In this document: positions 14,303 to 22,147 of the stretch, piece by piece
Layout: each line of letters starts with the position of its first letter
How positions within the stretch are numbered: position 1 is the stretch's first letter
NCBI GenBank assembly: GCA_030606565.1
Contig: JAUWGE010000006.1
Location: 1-59,236 of the forward strand
DNA length: 59,236 nt
Direction: 5' to 3'
From: Candidatus Bipolaricaulota bacterium
Lineage (GTDB): Bacteria > Bipolaricaulota > Bipolaricaulia > UBA7950 > UBA9294
The notes under the pieces: model-generated
Seen by the model: the letters and a program-made list of their open reading frames with translations, nothing else
Databases searched by the model: none
What the model was told of the DNA's origin: nothing
Translations under genes and position numbers: made by a program

Positions 14303-16972
14303 ATGGCCAAAGAACTTTTCAGATATACTCCTGCTTTGGAGGACCCGCAAAACCTCAAAGACCTATCAGTAAGTAGGGATAAGGAGCTAAAGAGGATCCT
14401 TCGAGCCCTGAAAGAGGGCGCTGACAAGAAAGGGAATCAACACTTCTTGCTCGTTGGGCCAAGGGGGATCGGTAAGACCCATCTGCTTCTTCTCATCTAT
14501 CACGGCACGACGGGGAATATCACGTGGAATGAACTTTGTCAGCATTTAAATGATTCCTGGGAACCGATTCTGTTTGCTGAGGAAGAATATCGAATGATCT
14601 CTCTTCCAGATCTTTTTCTCGAAATCGTGGCTAGACTAAGACAGGAAGCCCCCGATGAGAAACTCTCCCTGCTAACACAGAGGATTGATAGTGTCCCTCT
14701 TCCAGGTGACGCAGAGCAAGAAGCGGTTTTGGAGTATCTCTCCAATAGAAGGCGCGAGACGGGAAAGAAATTTCTTCTGCTTCTTGACAATCTACAAGAC
14801 ATTCTGCCGTATTTTACGGAAGAAGATCAAGGCCGGCTGCGCGACATCTTGATGAGCAAGGACATCTTTATGCTCATCGGGACTGCTCCCACCCTGTTTG
14901 ATGCGGTGATGAATTATCAGGCAGCCTTTTATAACTTCTTTGAAGTGATCTGGCTGCGGGAAATAGAAGTGGAGCAAGTAAAAGAGCTTATTGAAAAGCG
15001 GTTAAAGCTAGATGGTAGAGATGAGCTTTTGGGAAAGCTGGATGACTACGGAGACCGCCTAAGAGCAATTGTTCACCTGACCGGAGGAAACCCTCGTCTT
15101 ATTCTGAGCCTCTATCGAATCTTCACCGAATCCGAGATCCTGGAAGTGGAGAGGGACTTCATCAAGCTGCTCGATGAGATGACACCTTACTTTCAGAATC
15201 GGATGAAATCCCTTTCTCCTCAGCAAAGGAAGGTTCTTGATGCTGTTTCCTTGATGGATGGACCATCATCTCCTACAGAGATAGCTCGGTTTGCCCGCTT
15301 GCCGGTAAATGTGACTAATACACAATTGAAACGTTTACGCGAAGCCGGATTTGTGAGGACGCTCAAGGAGAAGAAAAGAAAGACACTTTACGATGTTAGC
15401 GAACGCCTGTTCCGAATGTGGCGCCAGATGCGTGTTGAGGCGGGTCGCAAGCGAGTGCATTTCATCACCAAGTTCATCGAGATATGGTTCTCTCAGAAAG
15501 AGTTAGCAGAGCAACTTAGAGAATTGCTTGGAGAGTTAGATACATCGTTGGTTAAAGGGGCAGCCGAAGAGGTAAGAGAGATCATAGATAAGCTCTATTA
15601 CATTCAAGAAGCCGCCCCATCATCATTGCACGCTGCGGCTCATCTCAGCCGGGTTTATGGGTTTGTAGAGGTAGGAGATCTAGCAACTGCGGAACGAGAA
15701 GCAAGCGCACTCCTTACCGATGCACAACAAAAAGGGGACAAAGAGCTTCTTGCTCAAGGCCTGTGGGGGGTAGCTTTCGTCCAACAGAGACAAGGGAAAA
15801 CGGACAAAGAAATTGGAACCCTCAAAGAGTACTTAGAGCTAGAACCAGAGAATCCTGATGTCTGGCGTAGCTTGGCCAGTGCTTATCGCAAGATTGAGGA
15901 ATACGACAAGGCGATTGACTGCTACCGCAAGGCAGTGGAGATTGAGCCTGATACGTCTGATACCTGGTTCAACATGGGCGACGCTTATACTGAGAAGGGT
16001 GATTACAATGAGGCTATCCTGTGTTATACGACGGCAACCAAGATCGATCCAGCGATGAGGGAAGCTTGGGGTAACATGGGTAACGCCTACGCCAGCCAGG
16101 GTGGGTATGACGATGCAGTCCGCTGCTACCGAAAAGTACTGAAGATTGAGCCTGCTGACAATCTAGCTTGGTATGGTATGGGCAATGTCTATCGCGAGAA
16201 AGGCCAGTATGACAAGGCGATCCACTGCTACCGCAAGGCATTGAAGATCAAACCAGAGATGCGCGAGGCATGGGGCAACATGGGTAACACCTATCGCGGG
16301 AAGAACGAGTATGAGGAGGCAATCCGTTGTTATCGGAAGGTGCTGAAGATCAAGCCTGATGATCATCTCGCCTGGTATAATCTTGGTATCGCCTATTTTG
16401 CGGAAGGTAACTATGACGAGGCCGTTACAGCGCATACAAATGCCCTCAAGTTTGCTAAAGAAGAAACGGACATCGTTTCTAGCCTTCTAGGTAGAAGCCA
16501 GGCATTTAGCCTTCGTGGTAGTAACTCTTTCGCTCTCAAGGACGCGGAAAAGGCGTACAGATTAGCCGAGAAAGCAAATGCTAAATCTCTACTGATAACA
16601 GCGGCCTTGTTAATCATTACAGCTTCTTTGGATCTTTCCTTGAAAAGCGCAGCCAAGGGGAGATACGAAAAGGCGATTGAGCATCTGCGGAGAGCTCTGC
16701 AATACTCTCCCGTAGCTCCTTCTGACGTGACGCAAGAAACCGTTGGCATCTACTTTAAAGGATTATTAGAGACAAAAAAACAGGAGCTGTTAGATAAGGC
16801 CCTTCAACTCGTTGAACGAAGTAGCCAAGCCGATCTGATCGAATTTCTAAAGCCCTATCGCGCTGCCCTGCAGTATCTAGAGACAAAGGACAAGAGCGTT
16901 CTAAACCGTCTAATCCCTGAGCTCAAAGGGGTTGTGGAGGAGATGGTGAAAAAGCTTGAAGAGGATGAGTGA
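14303..16972 (+). CDS. STAND-like ATPase with winged helix and TPR repeats (second gene)
   Basis: An 889-residue protein. The N-terminal NTPase has Walker A VGPRGIGKTHLL (51-62), a Walker B-like LLLLDNLQD near 152-160, and TGGNPRLI near 260, a position and sequence typical of STAND NTPases. A winged helix follows at about 305-375 (SPQQRKVLDAV, SPTEIARFARL), then a helical linker. About six 34-residue TPR units run from about 515 to 715 (for example CYRKALKIKPEMREAWGNMG), and a helical tail completes the protein. This sensor-switch layout is that of regulatory or anti-phage STAND proteins, but no nuclease, protease or other effector domain is seen. GGAGAGGTGAG precedes the ATG. Confidence 0.85.
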   Translation: MAKELFRYTPALEDPQNLKDLSVSRDKELKRILRALKEGADKKGNQHFLLVGPRGIGKTHLLLLIYHGTTGNITWNELCQHLNDSWEPILFAEEEYRMISLPDLFLEIVARLRQEAPDEKLSLLTQRIDSVPLPGDAEQEAVLEYLSNRRRETGKKFLLLLDNLQDILPYFTEEDQGRLRDILMSKDIFMLIGTAPTLFDAVMNYQAAFYNFFEVIWLREIEVEQVKELIEKRLKLDGRDELLGKLDDYGDRLRAIVHLTGGNPRLILSLYRIFTESEILEVERDFIKLLDEMTPYFQNRMKSLSPQQRKVLDAVSLMDGPSSPTEIARFARLPVNVTNTQLKRLREAGFVRTLKEKKRKTLYDVSERLFRMWRQMRVEAGRKRVHFITKFIEIWFSQKELAEQLRELLGELDTSLVKGAAEEVREIIDKLYYIQEAAPSSLHAAAHLSRVYGFVEVGDLATAEREASALLTDAQQKGDKELLAQGLWGVAFVQQRQGKTDKEIGTLKEYLELEPENPDVWRSLASAYRKIEEYDKAIDCYRKAVEIEPDTSDTWFNMGDAYTEKGDYNEAILCYTTATKIDPAMREAWGNMGNAYASQGGYDDAVRCYRKVLKIEPADNLAWYGMGNVYREKGQYDKAIHCYRKALKIKPEMREAWGNMGNTYRGKNEYEEAIRCYRKVLKIKPDDHLAWYNLGIAYFAEGNYDEAVTAHTNALKFAKEETDIVSSLLGRSQAFSLRGSNSFALKDAEKAYRLAEKANAKSLLITAALLIITASLDLSLKSAAKGRYEKAIEHLRRALQYSPVAPSDVTQETVGIYFKGLLETKKQELLDKALQLVERSSQADLIEFLKPYRAALQYLETKDKSVLNRLIPELKGVVEEMVKKLEEDE

Positions 16973-17026
16973 TCTTTCAGGCTACCTGGTAGTGCCGAGT
17001 CTCGTATGTGCTTTGGCGCCTTCAAT

Positions 17027-17050
17027 GGGGAATGGCACCTGCCATTCCCC
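17027..17050. terminator. Hairpin between the convergent TPR-ATPase and glnS genes
   Basis: GGGGAATGGC and GCCATTCCCC form a 10-bp stem with a 4-nt loop. It lies between the stop codons of two convergent genes. There is no T-tract on either side, so termination here would be inefficient or factor-dependent. Confidence 0.5.
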
Positions 17051-17077
17051 ACGCCAGGTCAACATAGGCGTATGGCC

Positions 17078-18835
17078 CTATTCCTGTTTCTTCTGAATCC
17101 TCGCCCAGGTGTCGCGCAGGGTGACAGTGCGATTAAAGACAGGTTTTCCCGGCGTCGAGTCGGGATCGACGCAGAAGTAGCCCTTGCGCTCGAACTGATA
17201 GCGCTCTCCTGGTTTCGCCGCGGCAAGGCTCGGTTCAAGCTTGCAGCCGGTAAGGACCGTAAGCGAGTTGCGGTTCAGGTTGTCCAACCAATCCTGCCCT
17301 TCCTCGACCTCTAGCGGGTTCTCCTTCGTGAACAGGTGATCGTAGAGCCGCACCTCGGCGTCGATGGCGTGCTTGGCCGAAACCCAGTGAAGGGTCGCCT
17401 TTACCTTGTGACCGTCGGGGGCGTCGCCGCCGCGGGTGGCAGGATCGTAGGTACAGTGAAGCTCCACGATCTTGCCGGCTTCGTCCTTCACCACGTCGTT
17501 GCAGGTGATGAAGTACCCGTAGCGCAATCGCACCTCGCGGCCCGGCGAAAGGCGGTAGAACTTCTTCGGAGGATCCTCCATGAAGTCGTCGCGTTCGATA
17601 TACAGCACCTTGGAGAAGGGCACCTTTCGGGTTCCTGCTGCTTCATCTTCCGGATTGTTTATCGCTTCGAGTTCTTCGACTTCATCCTCCGGATAGTTGG
17701 TGATGATCACTTTCAGTGGGTGAAGGACGCCCATGACGCGCGGCGTGCGCCTGTTTAAATCTTGGCGCAGACAGTGCTCAAGGAAAGAAATCTCTACGGT
17801 ACTATCGGCCTTGGTAACTCCGACGCTGCGCACAAATGACTGGATAGCCTCGGGGGTGTATCCCCTTCGGCGCATGGCAGCGATCGTTGGCATGCGGGGA
17901 TCGTCCCAGCCATCTACATAGCCCTCCTCGACCAGCTGCCTGAGGAAGCGCTTGCTGAGCACAGTGTAGTTCAGGGCAAGAGGTGCAACCTCGATCTGGC
18001 GCGGCCGGTGGGGGACGGGCAGATTGTCCAGGAACCAGTCATAGAGGGGGCGATGGTTCTCGAACTCGAGAGTGCAGATCGAATGCGTGATTCCCTCGAT
18101 AGCATCCGATTGGCCGTGGGCCCAGTCATACATTGGGTATATGCACCATTCATCTCCGGTGCGATGGTGCGTCGCTCGGAGTATGCGATACATGACAGGA
18201 TCTCGCATGTTCAGGTTCGGATGCGCCATATCGATCTTAGCGCGCAGCGTCTTTGCCCCGTCCGGGAACTCGCCGGCACGCATGCGTCGGAAAAGGTCGA
18301 GGTTCTCCTCGGGAGAGCGGTTCCGGTAGGGGCTTTCCTTGCCCGGTGGGGTGATCACTGTATCGCCGTCTCGGACGGCCTTTCCACGGTACTCGCTGAT
18401 CTCCTCGGGGCTCAAATCACAGACGTACGCCTTGCCGTCTTGGATGAGCTTTTCAGCCCACTCGTAGAGTTGTTCGTAGTAGTCCGAGGCGTAGAATTCC
18501 CTATCTTCCCAGTCTGCACCCAACCAGCTTACGTCTTGCTTTATCGATTCGACGAACTCCACTTCCTCCTTCACCGGGTTTGTGTCATCGAACCGTAGGT
18601 TGAACTTGCCGCCGAACTCCTCGGCGATCCCATAGTTTAAAAGGATGGTCTTCGCGTGGCCGATGTGGATGTAGCCGTTCGGCTCCGGTGGCCATCTCGT
18701 ATGAACACACCCTCCGTTCTTCCCGGCCTTCACATCCTCGGCGACGATCTGACGGACGAAGTCAAGAGAGATCTCCGTATTGGGATCGGTTGACTTTGCC
18801 CCACTTGCGTTCGCTTGAGAGTTGATGTCAGCCAT
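17078..18835 (-). CDS. glnS: Glutaminyl-tRNA synthetase
   Basis: A 585-residue class Ic synthetase that charges tRNA-Gln directly. It shows the HIGH motif in [12 protein letters not shown] (51-62), the KMSKS variant VLSKRFL near 291-297, and the two beta-barrel anticodon-binding domains. Short Ala/Ser-rich tails flank the protein. AGAGGT stands before the ATG. A gene for tRNA-Gln lies 158 bp upstream in the same direction, so substrate and enzyme genes are linked. glnS is restricted in bacteria and thought to derive from eukaryotic GlnRS. Its 3' end is the origin of the degraded duplicate at 12839-12985. Confidence 0.97.
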   Translation of the reverse strand: MADINSQANASGAKSTDPNTEISLDFVRQIVAEDVKAGKNGGCVHTRWPPEPNGYIHIGHAKTILLNYGIAEEFGGKFNLRFDDTNPVKEEVEFVESIKQDVSWLGADWEDREFYASDYYEQLYEWAEKLIQDGKAYVCDLSPEEISEYRGKAVRDGDTVITPPGKESPYRNRSPEENLDLFRRMRAGEFPDGAKTLRAKIDMAHPNLNMRDPVMYRILRATHHRTGDEWCIYPMYDWAHGQSDAIEGITHSICTLEFENHRPLYDWFLDNLPVPHRPRQIEVAPLALNYTVLSKRFLRQLVEEGYVDGWDDPRMPTIAAMRRRGYTPEAIQSFVRSVGVTKADSTVEISFLEHCLRQDLNRRTPRVMGVLHPLKVIITNYPEDEVEELEAINNPEDEAAGTRKVPFSKVLYIERDDFMEDPPKKFYRLSPGREVRLRYGYFITCNDVVKDEAGKIVELHCTYDPATRGGDAPDGHKVKATLHWVSAKHAIDAEVRLYDHLFTKENPLEVEEGQDWLDNLNRNSLTVLTGCKLEPSLAAAKPGERYQFERKGYFCVDPDSTPGKPVFNRTVTLRDTWARIQKKQE

Positions 18836-18993
18836 GTTTACCTCTTTCCAAATCGAGTGCAGGATCAGCTTGGAATAAGCGCCGCCTTTTTCCTAGTCTA
18901 CTGGTCCATGCCGTCTTACGCCAGTCGAACATCATCTTAGAGGTGAAAGACACGACCTTGCAGGGTGCCAGAGAAGATCTAGTAAAGCAGTTA

Positions 18994-19064
18994 TTGGGAG
19001 AGGAGGATTCGAACCCCCACTGACAGGGCCAGGGCCTGTTGTCCTACCTTTAGACGATCTCCCA
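18994..19064 (-). tRNA. tRNA-Gln (anticodon CUG)
   Basis: A 71-nt cloverleaf: acceptor TGGGAGA/TCTCCCA with the U1-A72 pair typical of tRNA-Gln, a D arm GTC/GAC, an anticodon stem ACAGG/CCTGT around loop CCCTGGC (anticodon CTG), and a T arm GGGGG-TTCGAAT-CCTCC. CCA is not encoded. Position 33, nearly always U, reads C, and position 37 is G. The location just upstream of glnS supports the amino acid assignment. Confidence 0.9.
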
Positions 19065-19114
19065 GGGTTTCGCATTATGTTAGGCAACGTAGCTATCGCT
19101 GTCAAGCACTCAAG

Positions 19115-19144
19115 TTGCGTTACACTCCGCGGAGATGCTAGAAT
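19115..19144 (+). promoter_or_regulatory. Promoter of amrB, probably leaderless
   Basis: TTGCGT (19115-19120) and TAGAAT (19139-19144) are spaced 18 bp. Only 9 nt separate the -10 box from the ATG at 19154 and no ribosome site fits between, so the mRNA would begin at or within a few bases of the start codon. Confidence 0.6.
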
Positions 19145-19153
19145 GAAGTTATC

Positions 19154-19993
19154 ATGACTTCAATTCGCGAGCCGGTTGTCGCTGGTGCCTTTTACCCTGG
19201 GAGTCCTGCAGCATTGTCCGCGGAGCTTAAGCGGTTGTTTGGAACACCGGTAGACGTTAGCGAGCGTGAGATCACATCGCCTGTTGGATTGATCGCCCCG
19301 CATGCGGGGTATGCTTACTCTGGGCCGACAGCGGCGGTGGGGTATCGGCAGCTGGCCTTTATGGGGCAGCCGAAGTGGGCGATCGTCCTTGGAGCGAACC
19401 ACACCGGGCTTGGACGTTCGATCTCGCTTGCTCGCGTGGGGACCTGGCGGACCCCGCTTGGTGAGGCGCCGATCGCCACCGAACTCGCCGATCGCCTTAT
19501 CGCTACGGGATTGGAGGTCGCTGATGAGGCCTTCCTTCGCGAACACTCGATCGAGGTGCAGCTTCCTTTCCTGCAATTCCTGTTTGGAGCGGAGATTCCT
19601 TTCGTTCCAATCTGCGTCATGCTTCCCCCACTCTCTGAGTTGATGGCGTTCGGGGAGGCAATCTCGCAGGTTATCCGCGATGAACCAGGGGTCGTGGTGG
19701 CAAGTAGCGACTTCACGCATTACCAGCCAGAGGAGGTCGCTCGCAGGATCGATCATGAAGCGATTGAGCGAATCTTAGCCCTGAACGTGGAAGGCTTCTA
19801 TCGCAGCCTGGTCGAGGAGCGGCTTTCCATCTGCGGGGGTGGGGCGATCACTATTTTGATGACTGTTGCCAGAAAGCTCGGTTGGAACGACACCCAACTC
19901 TTATCTTATGCCACCTCTGGAGATGTCACCGGGGATCGCCGTTCGGTCGTCGGATATGCAGCGATCTCCTTTTTGGGGAGGGAACATGGTTAG
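19154..19993 (+). CDS. amrB: AmmeMemoRadiSam system protein B (MEMO1 family)
   Basis: A 279-residue MEMO family protein, related to extradiol dioxygenases. Conserved blocks are APHAGYAYSGPTA near 48-60, GANHTGLG near 81-88, EHSIEVQLPFLQFLFG near 134-149, and SSDFTHYQ near 188-195. In bacteria and archaea these proteins cluster with a radical SAM enzyme (AmrS) and an AMMECR1 protein (AmrA). No AmrA is in this window, but a related radical SAM gene lies at 56759. The function is not established. The gene overlaps yicC by 8 bp and leads the operon amrB-yicC-gmk-acpS. Confidence 0.93.
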   Translation: MTSIREPVVAGAFYPGSPAALSAELKRLFGTPVDVSEREITSPVGLIAPHAGYAYSGPTAAVGYRQLAFMGQPKWAIVLGANHTGLGRSISLARVGTWRTPLGEAPIATELADRLIATGLEVADEAFLREHSIEVQLPFLQFLFGAEIPFVPICVMLPPLSELMAFGEAISQVIRDEPGVVVASSDFTHYQPEEVARRIDHEAIERILALNVEGFYRSLVEERLSICGGGAITILMTVARKLGWNDTQLLSYATSGDVTGDRRSVVGYAAISFLGREHG

Positions 19994-20849
19994 AAGCATG
20001 ACTGGTTTTGGGATTGGGACGCTAACCGAGAGTGGCTGGCGTGCCGAGGCGACGATCCGCACACTGAACCATCGCTACCTTTCGATCCACGTCCGCTCCC
20101 TGCGCGATCGGCCGCAGCTTCAGGTGCGCCTTGAGGAGGCGGTGAAACAGGCATTCCGCCGGGGGGAGATCGATGTGTGGATAGCTATCGATAGGCAAGG
20201 GGATCCGATGGAGCCGTGCCACTTCGACCGCAAGCTGGTGGGAGATCACCTGACCGAGCTTCGTCACATTGCTCAAGAGCTATCCCTTCCTTCACCACCG
20301 ACCCTCGGTGACCTGATTCAGGTCGGGGCGTTCCAGGCAGCGAGTACCCTCGACGAAGACCTGTGGCCGATCGTTGAGCCGGCCCTGCAGATGGCGATCG
20401 AGGCTGCGTGTGCGGCACGGGCGAAGGAGGGCACACTCCTGGCCCAGGAACTTGAAGGGATCCTCGAAGAACTCACCTTACTCCTTACCCAGGTCAAGGA
20501 GCGGCTCCCCGCAGTGATAGAGGAGCTCCGCACTCGCCTGCAAGAACGGGTCGCTGCCTTAAATGTGGAGGTTGAACCCAACCGGCTGGAGATGGAAGTT
20601 GTCCTGTTAGCGGAACGGTTCGACGTGCGGGAGGAGGTAACCCGCCTGGAAGCCCACCTGAGTCGAGCGAAGGCCCTCCTCGAGACCGATGGTGCGATCG
20701 GAAAGAGGCTTAACTTCTTGAGCCAGGAACTCCTCCGTGAAGTGAACACCCTTGGAGCTAAATCGCGCGACCTTGATATCAACTCCCTTGTTATCGACAT
20801 GAAGATGGCAATCGAGCGCTTCAAGGAGCAGGTACAGAATGTCGAGTGA
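19986..20849 (+). CDS. yicC: YicC family endoribonuclease
   Basis: A 287-residue YicC/YloC protein starting MVRSMTGFG, with the family's N-terminal domain (LNHRYLSIHVRSL) and the conserved C-terminal block FLSQELLREVNTLGAKS near 240-256. The family has recently been described as Mn2+-dependent endoribonucleases. Start chosen at 19986 because MIRSMTGFG-type starts are standard. It overlaps amrB upstream and gmk downstream (ATG inside the last codons). Confidence 0.95.
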   Translation: MVRSMTGFGIGTLTESGWRAEATIRTLNHRYLSIHVRSLRDRPQLQVRLEEAVKQAFRRGEIDVWIAIDRQGDPMEPCHFDRKLVGDHLTELRHIAQELSLPSPPTLGDLIQVGAFQAASTLDEDLWPIVEPALQMAIEAACAARAKEGTLLAQELEGILEELTLLLTQVKERLPAVIEELRTRLQERVAALNVEVEPNRLEMEVVLLAERFDVREEVTRLEAHLSRAKALLETDGAIGKRLNFLSQELLREVNTLGAKSRDLDINSLVIDMKMAIERFKEQVQNVE

Positions 20850-21465
20850 GTCAATCGCTGGGCAGAGAAGGGGCGTTGGCGGTGGGATCGCATTTGTCGT
20901 TTGTGGTCCCTCAGGCGCAGGGAAGAACTCAGTGATCGAGGGGGCAATGCGGAGTCTCCCTGGCCTTTCCTTCTCCGTTTCCTACACCACCCGACCGCGG
21001 CGGTCAGGGGAGGTAGATGGGGTCGATTATCACTACATTTCCCGTCAGCAGTTCGACCGACTCGTCGCGCAAGGGGAGCTGGTCGAACATGTAACCTACC
21101 TTGGCGATCAGTATGGGACGGCACGTTCGCAAATCGAGGAGGTCTTCGCCAGGGGAGAGGACGTCGTCTTAAACATCGACGTAGAAGGGGCGAAGACCCT
21201 GCGAAAACAGGGCCTTCACGACTTTGCCGTGGTGTACGTCTTCCTTGCGCCTTCTTCTCTTGATCTCCTTGAGGAGCGCCTCAGTGCTAGGGGAACTGAG
21301 GATGAGGAGCAAATCCGCGCACGACTCGAAGTAGCCGCGAGGGAGATGAAGGCGCTTCCTGTATTTGACTATCTGGTGTTAAACGACGAACTTGATCGCT
21401 CCATAGATGAGCTACGAGCGATAATTGTTGCTGAAAGGTGCCGGATCTGCGGCGAACATGATTAG
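20839..21465 (+). CDS. gmk: Guanylate kinase
   Basis: Phosphorylates GMP/dGMP to the diphosphate with ATP. The 208-residue protein has the P-loop GPSGAGKNS (29-37), where N replaces the usual S/G after lysine, the GMP-binding TTRPRRSGEVDGVDYHY (53-69), and YGTARSQIEEV. It ends in CRICGEHD, a small cysteine-bearing tail not needed for the fold. It overlaps yicC by 11 bp and acpS by 8 bp, which indicates tight translational coupling. Confidence 0.95.
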   Translation: MSSESIAGQRRGVGGGIAFVVCGPSGAGKNSVIEGAMRSLPGLSFSVSYTTRPRRSGEVDGVDYHYISRQQFDRLVAQGELVEHVTYLGDQYGTARSQIEEVFARGEDVVLNIDVEGAKTLRKQGLHDFAVVYVFLAPSSLDLLEERLSARGTEDEEQIRARLEVAAREMKALPVFDYLVLNDELDRSIDELRAIIVAERCRICGEHD

Positions 21466-21823
21466 GGTAGGTATCGACGCGGTCGACGTATCGCGAATAA
21501 AAAGTCTGTACCAGCGCTATGGGGAGCGATTCCTGAAGCGCCTATACACACCGAGGGAGTCCTCCTACGCACTCGCCGCCCACGAGGATCGATGCTTCGA
21601 GCGGCTCGCCGCTTGCTTTGCCGCTAAGGAGGCGTTGATCAAAGCCGCTGGTTCTCCACTCGCGTTCACCGCGATTGAGGTAAGCCACAGCCTCACCGGT
21701 CGTCCGCATATCACCTGCGCCTTGATTGAGGGAAAAATTGAGGCCAGCCTCTCTCACACAAGGAGGCTGGCCATCGCGTGTGTCCTTCTGGAAAGGGCTA
21801 CTTCCTTGCCACGCCCCGCCTAG
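21458..21823 (+). CDS. acpS: Holo-[acyl-carrier-protein] synthase
   Basis: Transfers 4'-phosphopantetheine from CoA to acyl carrier protein. The 121-residue protein starts MIRVGIDAVDVSRIK, with the Mg2+-binding aspartate, and has the signature FAAKEALIKA near 55-64 and SLSHTRRLAIA near the end. Start chosen at 21458, because a longer frame would run deep into gmk. Its last 26 bp overlap the 3' end of the convergent HU gene, and it contains a hairpin that appears to terminate HU transcription. Confidence 0.93.
   Translation: MIRVGIDAVDVSRIKSLYQRYGERFLKRLYTPRESSYALAAHEDRCFERLAACFAAKEALIKAAGSPLAFTAIEVSHSLTGRPHITCALIEGKIEASLSHTRRLAIACVLLERATSLPRPA
21730..21772 (-). terminator. Intrinsic terminator of the HU gene, nested inside acpS
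   Basis: GGCCAGCCTC (21742-21751) and GAGGCTGGCC (21763-21772) make a perfect 10-bp stem with an 11-nt loop. Read on the minus strand it is followed within a few bases by TTTTT. It lies 26 bp past the HU stop codon, within the coding sequence of the opposite gene acpS. Confidence 0.75.
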
Positions 21824-22109
21824 TAACCTTGAGATTCTTCTGGATCTGTCGCTTCAGTTCCTTGCCCGGCTTAAACAGCGGGACAACCTTCGCCTCGACC
21901 TGAATCGGCCTCTTCGTCTGGGGATTAATTCGGCTGCTCGCCTTGCGCGCCCGCACATCGAACTTCCCGAATCCAACGAATTTGACCTCCTCTCCCTGCC
22001 GCAGGGTATTTTGGATGAGGTTTAAAACCGAGTCAAGAAGCTTTCGGGCTTCCTTCTTGGTCAGCTGCGTGGAATCTGTCAGCCGATCGATGAATTCGCC
22101 TTTGTTCAT
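21798..22109 (-). CDS. HU/IHF family DNA-binding protein
   Basis: A 103-residue histone-like protein: MNKGEFIDRL, an oligomerisation helix pair, VKFVGFGKFDVRARKASS, and the DNA-clasping arm INPQTKRPI with the conserved proline. The tail is short and basic (KVTRRGVARK). It bends and compacts DNA as a dimer. AAGGAGG precedes the ATG. It lies immediately downstream of the S1 gene. Confidence 0.95.
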   Translation of the reverse strand: MNKGEFIDRLTDSTQLTKKEARKLLDSVLNLIQNTLRQGEEVKFVGFGKFDVRARKASSRINPQTKRPIQVEAKVVPLFKPGKELKRQIQKNLKVTRRGVARK

Positions 22110-22147
22110 AGTGTATTCCTCCTTGCAATTTAGATTGTTTGCTCGTT

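Noticed and set aside
20318-21124. A 268-codon open frame on the - strand
   Set aside because: Antisense to yicC and gmk, with a Ser/Arg-rich composition typical of shadows.
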